The position numbers and the translations under genes were made by a program. Below, piece by piece: positions 8,571-16,832 of a stretch of 32,500 nt of DNA. The first letter of the stretch is position 1. Each line of letters opens with the position of its first letter. The notes under the pieces were generated by a model. The model was not told the DNA's origin, did no database searches, and saw nothing but the letters and a program-made list of their open reading frames with translations. Source of the DNA: Thermodesulfovibrio sp. (lineage in GTDB: Bacteria; Nitrospirota; Thermodesulfovibrionia; Thermodesulfovibrionales; UBA6898); contig PNOC01000042.1 in the NCBI GenBank assembly GCA_013824615.1, positions 1-32,500 on the forward strand, read 5' to 3'.

Positions 8571-9329
8571 GAGTCCTCCTCTTTTGCGGTTATTAGTGCG
8601 TCCCTGGAGGGACAACGGCAATTCCAGGTGATTCTCTTCCATCAGCGCCCGGTCAGAAAGAATCTGCTCTGAAGGGCCGTCGGCCATTACTTTTCCATTT
8701 TTTATTACTATGCACCGATCGCAGACATCGAGTATAAGATCAAGATCGTGCGAGGCGATTATCTTGGTATGCTCAAAATCATTCAGTAAATTAATAAGAG
8801 AGCGCCGGGCCCGGGGATCAAGGCTCGAGGCAGGCTCATCCATGACAAGGATGTCCGGCTGCATGGCTATGACCGAGGCAATAGCCACTGCGCTCTTCTG
8901 TCCGCCCGAAAGGTGGTGAGGCGCTTTATGCATCAGGGCCAGGCCTCCGACTCTTTCGAGCGATGCCTCGACCCGCTCTTTGACCCTGTCGGCGGCGAGC
9001 CCCAGGTTCAGGGGGCCAAAGGCCACGTCGTCAAATACCGTTGGCATGAAAAGCTGGTCATCAGGGTTCTGGAATACCATCCCGACCTTCTTTCTTATCT
9101 CCCTGCGCGTCTCTTTCGTCATCTGGTCGTCGCCTATATCGATAGTTCCCTTTGTGGCCAGCAGACAGCCGTTCATATGCAGCAGGAGTGTCGACTTCCC
9201 GGCACCGTTGGCGCCGACAATCCCGACCGATTCCCCGTGCGTGATCCTGAAAGAGAGGCCGCTGAGCGGCTCAGTCCCGTCAGGATACTGAAAATAGACA
9301 TCCCTGAATTCTACGATATGATGGCTCAT
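8370..9329 (-). CDS. cbiO: CbiO-type ECF transporter ATPase fused to a 66-aa helical domain
   Basis: 319 residues. ABC ATPase core: Walker A GANGAGKST (39-47), Q-loop near Q87, signature LSGGQK (140-145), Walker B with E165, and H-loop H194. This is the ATP-hydrolysing subunit of energy-coupling-factor cobalt/nickel importers. The core ends near residue 252, normal for CbiO, and an extra His/Glu/Lys-rich helical domain (254-319) follows. The join is suspicious: a double stop (TAATAA, complement of 8590-8595) sits in another frame just before the join. It is followed by AGAGGAGGA and an in-frame ATG at 8570. Separate genes fused by an indel, or a sequence error, would explain this. The start overlaps the cbiQ stop by four bases. 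No S component (CbiM/NikM) is present in the window. Confidence 0.92.
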   Translation of the reverse strand: MSHHIVEFRDVYFQYPDGTEPLSGLSFRITHGESVGIVGANGAGKSTLLLHMNGCLLATKGTIDIGDDQMTKETRREIRKKVGMVFQNPDDQLFMPTVFDDVAFGPLNLGLAADRVKERVEASLERVGGLALMHKAPHHLSGGQKSAVAIASVIAMQPDILVMDEPASSLDPRARRSLINLLNDFEHTKIIASHDLDLILDVCDRCIVIKNGKVMADGPSEQILSDRALMEENHLELPLSLQGRTNNRKRGGLMKETDKLNHLIGHWLEHNREHAATYGEWGNKAAAAGKPELAAILKEIAQKTADMDALFQRAAEACK

Positions 9330-10138
9330 GGCCGGAGGGTCCGCGTTGCCACTGTCCCGATTATCATAGCAATATTATAATGTCTCAGGAACAGAAAAAC
9401 CGATACGGCCATGACAGCAAAAAAAATATCACCGGGAGAGAGTCTGTATGTTCTGGCGGCTACCAGGCTGCCGCTGAACCCCCTGGAGAGCATCGCCTGG
9501 TAAATCCGTTCAGAGCGGGCCATCGTACGGATAAACAGCATGGAGACAAGACTGGTGAAGGTTTTCATATCCCTGCCCCGTTTCCCGAAGGAGCGGATGT
9601 CCCGGGCCCTGACGATCTTCATTGCCTCCTCCATCAGCACAAAGATATAACGATAAAGGAACATCAGCTGGGCCACGAAGACCTCGGGCAATCCGAGCCT
9701 GCTCAGGGCATGGCAAACGCCCGGGAACGAGGTGGTTGCTATCAGGAGCAGCCCTGCACTAATCGTCAGCAGAAACTTTGTCATCACCGAGGCAAAGGAT
9801 ATCCATCCGCCGGAAACCGGGAGGCCGAAGAGCTGCAGGAGCGGCACCCGGTCGAGAAATGGATTGAAGATGCCGATACATAATGCAAAAGGGGAGACGA
9901 GCAGGATCTTCTTCAAAATAAAACCGGCTGGAATCTCTCCTGCTATCAGAAGGACGATAGGAAAAAACAGCAACGGCACAAGTCCCGAAAGGTCATATTT
10001 GGGGAACGAGATGACGGTGAATATATAGGCAAAGGTGACAATCAGTTTTGCCCGGGGGTCAAGCCGGTGGATAGGGGTGTTCTGATACGAGAGCGCATCA
10101 AGATACCCGAGGCTGAAGTATTCTCTGTCAAAGGCCAT
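9326..10138 (-). CDS. cbiQ: CbiQ-type ECF transporter transmembrane (T) component
   Basis: 270 residues from the chosen start. Early YLDALSYQNTPIHRLDPRAK is the N-terminal CbiQ signature. Several membrane helices follow (FILKKILLVSPFALCIGIF, FLLTISAGLLLIATTSF, VFVAQLMFLYRYIFVLM), then the cytosolic coupling region with MKIVRARDIRSFG and QAMLSRGFSG, which contacts the ATPases, and a last helix near the C-terminus. It couples CbiO ATP hydrolysis to a substrate-binding S component for Co2+ or Ni2+ uptake. I prefer the ATG at 10138 to the longer frame from 10198, because family proteins start shortly before the YLD motif. The upstream ribosome site is weak (GGGGAT). The stop overlaps the CbiO start (ATGA), implying coupled translation. 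No CbiM/N or NikM lies nearby. Confidence 0.9.
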   Translation of the reverse strand: MAFDREYFSLGYLDALSYQNTPIHRLDPRAKLIVTFAYIFTVISFPKYDLSGLVPLLFFPIVLLIAGEIPAGFILKKILLVSPFALCIGIFNPFLDRVPLLQLFGLPVSGGWISFASVMTKFLLTISAGLLLIATTSFPGVCHALSRLGLPEVFVAQLMFLYRYIFVLMEEAMKIVRARDIRSFGKRGRDMKTFTSLVSMLFIRTMARSERIYQAMLSRGFSGSLVAARTYRLSPGDIFFAVMAVSVFLFLRHYNIAMIIGTVATRTLRP

Positions 10139-10187
10139 GATAACGTTTATCCCCGGACCCGGGCAACATTCTCCTGCTGCAGAAATT

Positions 10188-10252
10188 AAAAAAGCCACAA
10201 AGGCCTCTTGACGGATTACTATCCCTTAAGAAAAAGCCTTCGTGGCCTTGTG
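10188..10252 (-). terminator. Two tandem hairpin-plus-T-run terminators after msrAB
   Basis: On the minus strand, downstream of the msrAB stop, AAGGCC-ACGAA-GGCTTT runs into a T-rich stretch. About 40 bases later AGGCC-TTTGT-GGCTT is followed by TTTT. Both have 5-6 bp stems with one G-T pair and five-base loops. The two are similar in sequence and could also pair with each other (CACAAAGGCC at 10196-10205 with GGCCTTGTG at 10244-10252). They probably separate msrAB from the cbiQ operon. Confidence 0.5.
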
Positions 10253-10298
10253 TTCTGATTCATGCTACCACAGTCATGCAGCGTTATGCAATCCAGAA

Positions 10299-11435
10299 CT
10301 ATTTATTAAAAAGCTTCAGATATTTTCCGTATCCTTCTTTTTCGAGATCTTCTTTCGGGATGAAGCGGAGCGCCGCAGAGTTCATGCAGTATCTCTTGCC
10401 TGCCGGCCCGGGTCCGTCATCGAAGAGATGGCCGAGGTGAGAATCCCCGTGTTTACTTTTTACTTCAGTCCTTGTCATGAAGAGGCTGTTGTCCTCTTTA
10501 TTGATCAGGTTGTCGGGTTCGAGTGCCTCCTTGAAGCTCGGCCAGCCGGTGCCTGAGTCAAATTTATCAAGGGAACTGAAGAGCGGCTCTCCTGATACAA
10601 CATCAACATAAATTCCGTCTTTTTTGTTGTCCCAGTATTTGTTGTTGAACGGAGGTTCGGTGCTGCACTGCTGGGTCACCTCAAATTGAAGCGGGGTGAG
10701 CTTTTTTTTAAGTTCTTCTTTTGAGGGCTTCGCGACAACCCCGGAGGTCTGCTGTCCCTCTTTGACCTTCTGCTCCTTCTGCCTCTCCGGCCAGGTTTTT
10801 TCGATAAACTGCTCCCGTCCGGAGCCTGATTTGTAGAGCTTGTATCTGACAGGGTTTTTCTGGTCATAGTCCTGATGATACTCTTCTGCCGGGTAGAACT
10901 CGGCTGCCGGAAGTATCGCGGTGACGACCGGCCGGTTGAACTTCCCTGATTTATCCAGTTCTGCCTTCGACTTCTCCGCCTGTTTTTTCTGCTCCTCACT
11001 ATGATAATAGACGGCAGTCTTATACTGAGACCCACGGTCAGCAAACTGTCCGCCTGCGTCAGTGGGATCAATATTTTTCCAGAATGCCTCAAGGAGTTGT
11101 TCATATGAAACTTCGCCCGGGTCATATGTTACTTCAACTGCCTCAAGGTGCCCTGTTGTGCCTTCAGATACCTCTTCGTACGTCGGCTTATGCTTGCTGC
11201 CGCCGGTGTATCCAGCTACCACCTCTTTCACCCCTGCAAGCTTCTTGAAGGGAGGGGTCATGCACCAGAAACATCCTCCTGCAAACGTCGCCTTTTGGTA
11301 ATTGCCGGCTGCACTTGTCATCTGCTTGTCCATCCCTTCCTTTTTTTGCCCATTCCTCTCTGTGCCTGCATAGAGCAGGATTGCAAACCCAATAACTGCT
11401 GCTATTGCTGCGCCTATGATTATCAGTTTTTTCAT
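10299..11435 (-). CDS. msrAB: Membrane-anchored MsrA-MsrB fusion, peptide methionine sulfoxide reductase
   Basis: 378 residues. An N-terminal hydrophobic segment (4-24) acts as a signal anchor or signal peptide, placing the enzyme outside the cytoplasm. MsrA domain: catalytic GGCFWC near residues 53-58, VVAGYTGG, and [11 protein letters not shown] Lys/Glu-rich linker (about 210-240) leads to Msr[22 protein letters not shown], and [11 protein letters not shown] with the catalytic Cys. MsrA reduces methionine-S-sulfoxide and MsrB the R form, so one polypeptide repairs both in oxidised envelope proteins. I see no pair of CxxC zinc motifs in the MsrB part, so it is the zinc-free type. It appears monocistronic, ending before the paired hairpins at 10188-10252. 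Confidence 0.95.
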   Translation of the reverse strand: MKKLIIIGAAIAAVIGFAILLYAGTERNGQKKEGMDKQMTSAAGNYQKATFAGGCFWCMTPPFKKLAGVKEVVAGYTGGSKHKPTYEEVSEGTTGHLEAVEVTYDPGEVSYEQLLEAFWKNIDPTDAGGQFADRGSQYKTAVYYHSEEQKKQAEKSKAELDKSGKFNRPVVTAILPAAEFYPAEEYHQDYDQKNPVRYKLYKSGSGREQFIEKTWPERQKEQKVKEGQQTSGVVAKPSKEELKKKLTPLQFEVTQQCSTEPPFNNKYWDNKKDGIYVDVVSGEPLFSSLDKFDSGTGWPSFKEALEPDNLINKEDNSLFMTRTEVKSKHGDSHLGHLFDDGPGPAGKRYCMNSAALRFIPKEDLEKEGYGKYLKLFNK

Positions 11436-11542
11436 AATGAAATGATAGCTCGCATTGTTGAAGAAAATATGAAAGGCAGGCGGGTCATGCTTTGACTCAT
11501 CCTCACCCTGAGAGGGGAGTGCTGCAAACAGGTGTTCATCTA

Positions 11543-11559
11543 CAGGGGAATTGCCCCTG
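11543..11559. other. Hairpin downstream of the exporter adaptor gene
   Basis: CAGGGG, loop AATTG, CCCCTG forms a perfect 6-bp stem 17 bases after the stop of the HlyD-type gene (minus strand). No T-run follows on the minus strand, so it is at best a weak or factor-assisted transcript end, or an mRNA 3'-end stabiliser. Confidence 0.3.
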
Positions 11560-11576
11560 CTGGATATAGAACAGAA

Positions 11577-12785
11577 CTATTTCCTCTGCCGTAACCTTAC
11601 CCGCACCCCATCCCTGACCGTATCATCAGGATGGGTGATCACTTTTTCTCCTTCAGCAATACCCTTTAATACCTCTGCGGCTGCTCCGTTGCGGTGGCCG
11701 ATTGTCACCTGCTTCAGCCTTGCCCTGCCGGCTTCGTTCAGAAAGATCGCCCACCCGTCACCTTTTCTGAAAAGCGCACTGACCGGCACCTGGAGCACAT
11801 CCTTCTGCTCCCAGATGACAAACTTTGCCTCTACCCGGTAGCCGTCTCCCAGGCGCTGCATCTCCTCCGGGACTGAGGTGATATCGGCGATAACCAGAAC
11901 ACGTTGTTCCTCGACACCGAGGCTTGAGACCTTGGTGAAGGCTGCGGGCTCCACATTGCGCACTATTCCCGCGAGCGGTGTGTTGCCGCCCCAGCGCTCA
12001 AAGAGTACGGTTGTCCCCGGTTTAATTGAGACTGCATCAGCTGACAGCACCTCGATCTTTACCTCAATCTGTCCGGGGTCTCCGATATCGAGCAGGGGAT
12101 CCCCCGCATTTACCACCGCCTCACTCTCACGCTGCAGTTTCAAGACCCGGCCCTCGACAGGACTGCTTACGATGGCTATTCTGCGGCGGTCAACTGCACG
12201 GTCAGCTGCAGAGTTGCCGAGCGCAGCAAGGGTCCTTGAGTGTTCAAGCCGGGCGGTTTTTACCCCTGCAACAGCGGCAAGGTGATTGGCTGCAGCTTTC
12301 TTTGAGTCTGCCTCTGCCTGCTCAAAGACATCCCTGGCAATATAACCGGCTGCATGCAGTTCTCTCTGGCGTTCAAAATTCTTACGGGCATAGACAGTTG
12401 CGGCCTCTGCGGCCCGTTCCTGCTCCTCGGCGGTTTTTATGGCGGACTGGGCTACCGTGGCCGCTGCCTCAGCCATAGCACGACTCCTGGGGTCGAGCGC
12501 GCTGGACTGAACAGGTTCAATCACCGCCACCTGCTGTCCTTTTTTCACAATGTCGCCTACCTTCAGCACGATCCTTCTCAGGGACCCCGAGACAGGGGAG
12601 GAAATAACAAATCTGTCGCTGACCCTTGTTTTTCCTTCTTCCTCGATCGTTACTGTCATCGCTGCGCGGGATGCCTGTGCCACATCCACCGGAACGGGCT
12701 TCGGGAGAAAGCCATAGATGACGGCAAGGATAACTGCTGTCACTACCGTGATGATAAATATCCTTCTGCGTGTCGTTGCCTGCAT
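11577..12785 (-). CDS. HlyD/MacA-type periplasmic adaptor of an ABC exporter
   Basis: 402 residues. One N-terminal membrane anchor (about 9-26) is followed by a barrel-sandwich half (VISSPVSGSLRRIVLKVGD, VKKGQQVAVIEP). A long Ala-rich coiled-coil hairpin (about 100-190) comes next, then the second half of the lipoyl-like domain (IVSSPVEGRVLKL, VNAGDPLLDIGD). Beta-barrel and membrane-proximal domains follow (VPVSALFRKGDGWAIFL, EGEKVITHPDD). Such adaptors bridge an inner-membrane ABC permease to an outer-membrane TolC channel; no TolC gene lies in this window. It starts ten bases after the permease stop, with AAGGAG in the permease 3' end. It is the last gene of a three-gene operon. The exported substrate cannot be told from sequence. 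Confidence 0.9.
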   Translation of the reverse strand: MQATTRRRIFIITVVTAVILAVIYGFLPKPVPVDVAQASRAAMTVTIEEEGKTRVSDRFVISSPVSGSLRRIVLKVGDIVKKGQQVAVIEPVQSSALDPRSRAMAEAAATVAQSAIKTAEEQERAAEAATVYARKNFERQRELHAAGYIARDVFEQAEADSKKAAANHLAAVAGVKTARLEHSRTLAALGNSAADRAVDRRRIAIVSSPVEGRVLKLQRESEAVVNAGDPLLDIGDPGQIEVKIEVLSADAVSIKPGTTVLFERWGGNTPLAGIVRNVEPAAFTKVSSLGVEEQRVLVIADITSVPEEMQRLGDGYRVEAKFVIWEQKDVLQVPVSALFRKGDGWAIFLNEAGRARLKQVTIGHRNGAAAEVLKGIAEGEKVITHPDDTVRDGVRVRLRQRK

Positions 12786-12795
12786 GGTATCTATT

Positions 12796-15171
12796 TTACT
12801 CCTTTGTCTTGAGGACCTCTACCAGGTCCAGGTGGTCGAGTCTGTGTCTGACAATAAGTCCTGAAAAACAGGCGGCAAGGAGCACCACCGTGGCTGCCAG
12901 CGTGTACGTATCTGTCTGGATCACCACCGGTATCCTGAAAAGGTCCGACTCCAGGGCACGGGCGATATAGGAGCAGATGCCTCTTCCGATAAGAAATCCC
13001 GGCAGAATAGATACGAGCGTCAGAAAGGCCAGCTCGCCGAGGAAGATGTAGGATATCTCCCCTCTCGTGTAACCAAGGACTCTCAGGCTTGCCAGTTCGC
13101 GGCTTCGCTCTGCCAGCGAGATCCGGGCGGTGTTGTAGACCACGCCGAAGGCAATGATTCCGCCGAGGATGCTGGCTATAAAGGTGAAGAAGAGGAGAGC
13201 CTCTGCCTGGGTCTCGTAGAAGTTCCTGATCTCGTCTTTTCGCACCACAGCGCCGGCAACACGGGGTGCCTCGACAAGTTTGCGGTAGATCTGAGCCTGG
13301 AAAAGCGGGTCTATTGAAAGATAGGCCCCTGATATGGCATTCCCTTCTCTCATGAGGCGGTTCAGGGCAGAAAGCTCCATAAAACCCATCAGCCCGATGT
13401 ACTGTTTCACAAGACCGGCAACGCGAATCTGAAGAAAAGGCCGGCTGCCTTCGAGTACCTCAACGGTCAGCATATCGCCCTCTTTGATGCCGAGCATCTT
13501 CCCCAGATAGTCAGTCAGCAGGATACCTGAGGCCGGCATATCAACCGGCTGCAGCTTCATATCCAGAAGACGGTAAAGGCGGCCTCCCCCGTCCGCCACT
13601 GATTCAGTCCCTTCGATGCTTGTGCGAAAGCTCCTGTGGCCAAACCTCAGCTGTGCCGGCACTGACCTGAAGGGTTCAGCATATTCGATGCCGCTGAACC
13701 GCTTCAGTTCGAAAAGGGCCTTTCTGGAGGTAGGTTCGACAAAGGTTGCGGTCATATCTTCCCGGTGATGGAGCCTGAACTGGACATCGACCATGAAATC
13801 GATCGCATCTTTCGAGAACATCCCGGCCACCATGACCGCAGAGGCCAGGGCTATACCGAGGACCGAGAGCAGAGTTTTGATCGGCCTGCGTTCGATGTTG
13901 CGCAGGATGATCCGGGTCGGCTGTGAAAGCGCCCTGCCCAGGCCGAGATGTTCGAGGATCGTCTTGCGGTACTGGGCAGGAGGCTCCGGTCTCATTGCCT
14001 CGGCCGGGGGCAGAAGTGCGGCCTTGCGCACCGCATAGAAGGTTCCGGCGAGTGCAGAGACAATACTGATCAGGCTGGCGCCGATAACCACCGATGGCCG
14101 CAGTTCGTGCATCAGAAAGGGAAAGCGGTAGAATTCCATATAGATCTTCCCCAGCCCTCTGCCGAGCCAGATCCCTGCGCCGGTACCTGCAGCAATGCCG
14201 GCCAGGACGATTACGATTACCATCTTCATATAGTGAATGCCGATGCTGAAATTATCATACCCAAAGGCCTTTAAGGCAGCGATCTGGTCGCGCTGGGTGC
14301 TGACGGTCCTGCTGATGACCACGTTGAGGAGAAACCCTGCCACGGCGATAAAGATCATCGGAAATATGCCTGCAGACCTCTGGAGCTGTTTGAACTCCTC
14401 GGTCAGGAAGCGGTTTGACATCTGGTCCTGCCTGCTGTATGACCCGAGGCCGCCGTATTGCTCCAGAAGGGCATCGAGCTGCCTTATGACGTCCTGTATC
14501 TGTGAGCCCGGGGCCATGGTGAGGCTTAGATCGTTGAAAGCGCCTTTCATGTTGTATGCAGTTGACAGAGGGGTGCGGGCCATCCAGAGTATGGCATATC
14601 TCTTATAATCCGGACTCAGCGCTCCGGGTCTGGACTGCAGGACGAATTCAGGGGAGAGGGCGATGCCGGTGATGATCAGGGTCTTCCATCTGCCGTTGAT
14701 GACCGCCCCGAAGCTGTCACCGGGCGAGAACTTGTGCGCTTCTGCAAAGGCCTCACTCACGACCACCTCATTGTCTTTGTCAGGATCAACCGGTCTCCCC
14801 CGCCTGATGTAGAGTTTGTTGAGCAATGGACTGCTGAAATCAGGTACTGAAACCAGCTTTGCGGTTACGGGCTCAGGGAACCCCTTGATGTCGAGCTTAA
14901 CCTGGGCCACCACCCTGGTCTCGACCTGGTTCACACCGGGGATTTCACTCACCCTGAGCCTGATGTTTTCGGGGGCCCTTTTCAGAGACGCAAAGACCTC
15001 GGCAAAACCGTAATCTTCATAGAACCGGTCCCTTGTCTGATTCAGCGACTGCATGGTGCTTATCAGCATGACATAGGTGCAGACGCCGCTGGCTATTACC
15101 AGGCAGATCGCCAGCATCTGGCCCTTCATTTTCCAGAGATCGCGCCAGAGTTTGTGGTCGAGTGCCCTCAT
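12796..15171 (-). CDS. ABC exporter permease with two FtsX domains (MacB/LolC-like superfamily)
   Basis: 791 residues and about eight membrane helices. TM1 is at 18-38, then a large extracytoplasmic MacB-PCD-type domain of about 230 residues. TM2-4 fall at about 269-287, 317-337 and 361-381 (first FtsX domain). A second N-terminal-like helix at about 432-452 is followed by another extracytoplasmic domain and a second FtsX domain with three helices to the C-terminus. This duplicated layout is typical of permeases that work with a LolD-like ATPase and a HlyD-type adaptor to move substrates from inner membrane or periplasm outward. The start lies four bases after the ATPase stop, so the genes are co-transcribed and probably co-translated. 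Substrate unknown. Confidence 0.9.
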   Translation of the reverse strand: MRALDHKLWRDLWKMKGQMLAICLVIASGVCTYVMLISTMQSLNQTRDRFYEDYGFAEVFASLKRAPENIRLRVSEIPGVNQVETRVVAQVKLDIKGFPEPVTAKLVSVPDFSSPLLNKLYIRRGRPVDPDKDNEVVVSEAFAEAHKFSPGDSFGAVINGRWKTLIITGIALSPEFVLQSRPGALSPDYKRYAILWMARTPLSTAYNMKGAFNDLSLTMAPGSQIQDVIRQLDALLEQYGGLGSYSRQDQMSNRFLTEEFKQLQRSAGIFPMIFIAVAGFLLNVVISRTVSTQRDQIAALKAFGYDNFSIGIHYMKMVIVIVLAGIAAGTGAGIWLGRGLGKIYMEFYRFPFLMHELRPSVVIGASLISIVSALAGTFYAVRKAALLPPAEAMRPEPPAQYRKTILEHLGLGRALSQPTRIILRNIERRPIKTLLSVLGIALASAVMVAGMFSKDAIDFMVDVQFRLHHREDMTATFVEPTSRKALFELKRFSGIEYAEPFRSVPAQLRFGHRSFRTSIEGTESVADGGGRLYRLLDMKLQPVDMPASGILLTDYLGKMLGIKEGDMLTVEVLEGSRPFLQIRVAGLVKQYIGLMGFMELSALNRLMREGNAISGAYLSIDPLFQAQIYRKLVEAPRVAGAVVRKDEIRNFYETQAEALLFFTFIASILGGIIAFGVVYNTARISLAERSRELASLRVLGYTRGEISYIFLGELAFLTLVSILPGFLIGRGICSYIARALESDLFRIPVVIQTDTYTLAATVVLLAACFSGLIVRHRLDHLDLVEVLKTKE

Positions 15172-15175
15172 GACT

Positions 15176-15916
15176 TTACCAGTGGAGCTCGCGCGGGGCT
15201 TTTTTGGCTGTATTGCTGCTGACGGTTGCTACAAGACCATTGCTGAGGTGGATTACACGGTCTGCCATGCCGGCTATGTCGACGTTGTGCGTAATAATGA
15301 CTGTTGTTGTCCCGAGCTCATGGTTGACGCGTTCCAGTGCCTCAAGCACTACAATGCCGGTGCTGGAATCGAGGGCTCCGGTAGGCTCGTCACAGAGCAG
15401 GACATCAGGGTTTTTTGATATCGCTCGCGCAATAGCAACCCGCTGCTGCTCCCCTCCTGAAAGCTGCGCAGGGAAATGGTCCAACCGGTCGGCCAGACCG
15501 ACTACTGCCAGCGCATCCTCTGCCTTCATCGGTCTCTGTGCAATCTCAGTTACAACCTCCACATTCTCCTTTGCCGTAAGGCTTGGGATGAGATTGTAGA
15601 ACTGAAAGACAAAACCCACGTGATACCGCCGGTATTCGGTCAGCTCCTTTTCATTTGCTGTTGTTAGGTCTTTGCCAAGATAGCTGACCTGGCCTGCTGA
15701 CGCCGTATCCAGGCCGCCCAGAATATTCAGCAATGTAGACTTGCCGCTGCCGGAAGGCCCCAGCAGAACCACCAGCTCTCCGGAGAAGAAATCAAGGTCA
15801 ATCCCCCGCAGGGCATGCACCTTCACCGCCCCCATCTCATAGACCTTTGTCAATCCTCTGGTCTGAAAGACGATGCGCGGGTCAGTCAAGGCTTTCTGCG
15901 ATAGTGTATTTTCCAT
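15176..15916 (-). CDS. LolD/MacB-type ABC exporter ATPase
   Basis: 246 residues from the chosen ATG. Walker [11 protein letters not shown]-loop in [16 protein letters not shown], signature [14 protein letters not shown], Walker [13 protein letters not shown] and H-loop ITHN are all intact. The LTAKENV and DEPTGALD contexts are those of the LolD/MacB/FtsE group, which drives FtsX-type permeases. I start at ATG 15916 because the longer frame from 15958 begins with TTG inside the promoter-palindrome region and adds a non-conserved Arg/Gly-rich stretch. It is the first gene of the operon with permease and adaptor. Its promoter carries a perfect palindrome, which suggests regulation by a dimeric repressor or activator; no regulator gene is adjacent. 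Confidence 0.92.
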   Translation of the reverse strand: MENTLSQKALTDPRIVFQTRGLTKVYEMGAVKVHALRGIDLDFFSGELVVLLGPSGSGKSTLLNILGGLDTASAGQVSYLGKDLTTANEKELTEYRRYHVGFVFQFYNLIPSLTAKENVEVVTEIAQRPMKAEDALAVVGLADRLDHFPAQLSGGEQQRVAIARAISKNPDVLLCDEPTGALDSSTGIVVLEALERVNHELGTTTVIITHNVDIAGMADRVIHLSNGLVATVSSNTAKKAPRELHW

Positions 15917-15928
15917 AATCCCACTTCC

Positions 15929-15958
15929 AGTATACCGCATACGGGTACCCGTATCCAA
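15929..15958 (-). promoter_or_regulatory. Exporter operon promoter with palindromic operator in the spacer
   Basis: On the minus strand, TTGGAT (15953-15958) and TATACT (15929-15934) stand 18 bp apart. The spacer is filled by ATACGGGTACCCGTAT (15939-15954), a perfect 16-bp palindrome overlapping the edge of the -35. The predicted transcript starts about six bases before the ATG at 15916. A dimeric regulator could bind here to block or remodel the promoter. I do not recognise which family. Confidence 0.5.
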
Positions 15959-15980
15959 AGGTCATCATACTATGATCTTT

Positions 15981-16010
15981 TTGTCAGGGCTCTTCTGTTT
16001 CTGGTAAAGT
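15981..16010 (+). promoter_or_regulatory. Promoter candidate for the SpoU methyltransferase gene
   Basis: TTGTCA (15981-15986) and TAAAGT (16005-16010) are 18 bp apart, matching the sigma-70 consensus at five and four of six positions. The start codon follows ten bases after the -10, leaving room for only a few bases of leader, and no ribosome site is visible. Confidence 0.4.
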
Positions 16011-16020
16011 TAATACACTT

Positions 16021-16821
16021 ATGAAATGTCTCAGAATAACCAGTCCTGCGAATCCTCATATCAGAGAGATGCAATCAATACTCAGAAGACGGTCGGAGAC
16101 CGGAGACCGCTTTTTTCTGATTGAGGGCCCCCACCTGATCGGGATGGCCCTTGATGCAGGCGCTGCGCTCAAGGAAGTTTTTTTTACTACCCAGTTTGAC
16201 TCGAAAGAAGAAGGGGTCCGGATGCTCAATCGGCTGGCGGCCGAAGGGGTCAGGCTGGTCGAGGTCACCGGCCAGATCATGGGCCGGCTGACGGATACCG
16301 AAACTCCCCAGGGAATCGCTGCTGTGGTGAGAAATCAGGCAAAACGACTCGGCGACCTCGGGTTAAGCAGCAGGCCTTTGCTGGTCGTTCTCGACAGGGT
16401 TCAGGATCCCGGCAACCTTGGGACCATAATCAGGACCTCTGACGCAGCGTCTGCTGATGCTGTTTTGCTTCTGCCTTCCACCTGTGATCCCTTTATGCAG
16501 AAGACGATCAGGTCGACTGCGGGCAGCATCTTCAATATTCCGGTCATCCAGACGGGGCTTGATGAACTTACTGCCTTTCTTCAGGTATCGGAGGTAAAGC
16601 TGGGCATAGCATCTTCAGATGCCCGGGCCGCTCTTTTTGAAACAGATCTGAAGAGCCCTGTAGCACTCGTATTCGGGAACGAGGCCCAGGGGGTGAGCAA
16701 AGAACTTCGGGAGGTTGCGGATTTTGCCTTCAGAGTTCCGATTCCCGGCAAGGCCGAGAGTCTGAATGTTGCAACTGCTGCCGCGGTCTGTATCTATGAG
16801 GCGATCAGGCAGCGGCAATAG
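16021..16821 (+). CDS. SpoU/TrmH-family 2'-O-ribose rRNA methyltransferase
   Basis: 266 residues. An N-terminal substrate-binding domain (FFLIEGPHLIGMAL) is followed by the SPOUT knot domain with the three SpoU motifs: LDRVQDPGNLGTIIRTSDA, VALVFGNEAQGVS and the C-terminal PIPGKAESLNVATAAAV. It transfers a methyl group from AdoMet to a ribose 2'-OH in rRNA, or possibly tRNA. It resembles the RlmB/TsnR-like group with an SpoU_sub_bind domain; the target nucleotide is not deducible. It is divergent from the exporter operon and converges on the tautomerase gene with an 11-base gap and no room for a terminator. A second paralogue is at 30558. Confidence 0.9.
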   Translation: MKCLRITSPANPHIREMQSILRRRSETGDRFFLIEGPHLIGMALDAGAALKEVFFTTQFDSKEEGVRMLNRLAAEGVRLVEVTGQIMGRLTDTETPQGIAAVVRNQAKRLGDLGLSSRPLLVVLDRVQDPGNLGTIIRTSDAASADAVLLLPSTCDPFMQKTIRSTAGSIFNIPVIQTGLDELTAFLQVSEVKLGIASSDARAALFETDLKSPVALVFGNEAQGVSKELREVADFAFRVPIPGKAESLNVATAAAVCIYEAIRQRQ

Positions 16822-16832
16822 AATAAATAACC

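Noticed and set aside
10139-10298. Cobalamin or NiCo riboswitch upstream of cbiQ
   Set aside because: GCCACAA on the plus strand looked reminiscent of a B12 box, but it is on the wrong strand, lacks the rest of the motif, and belongs to the terminator hairpins.
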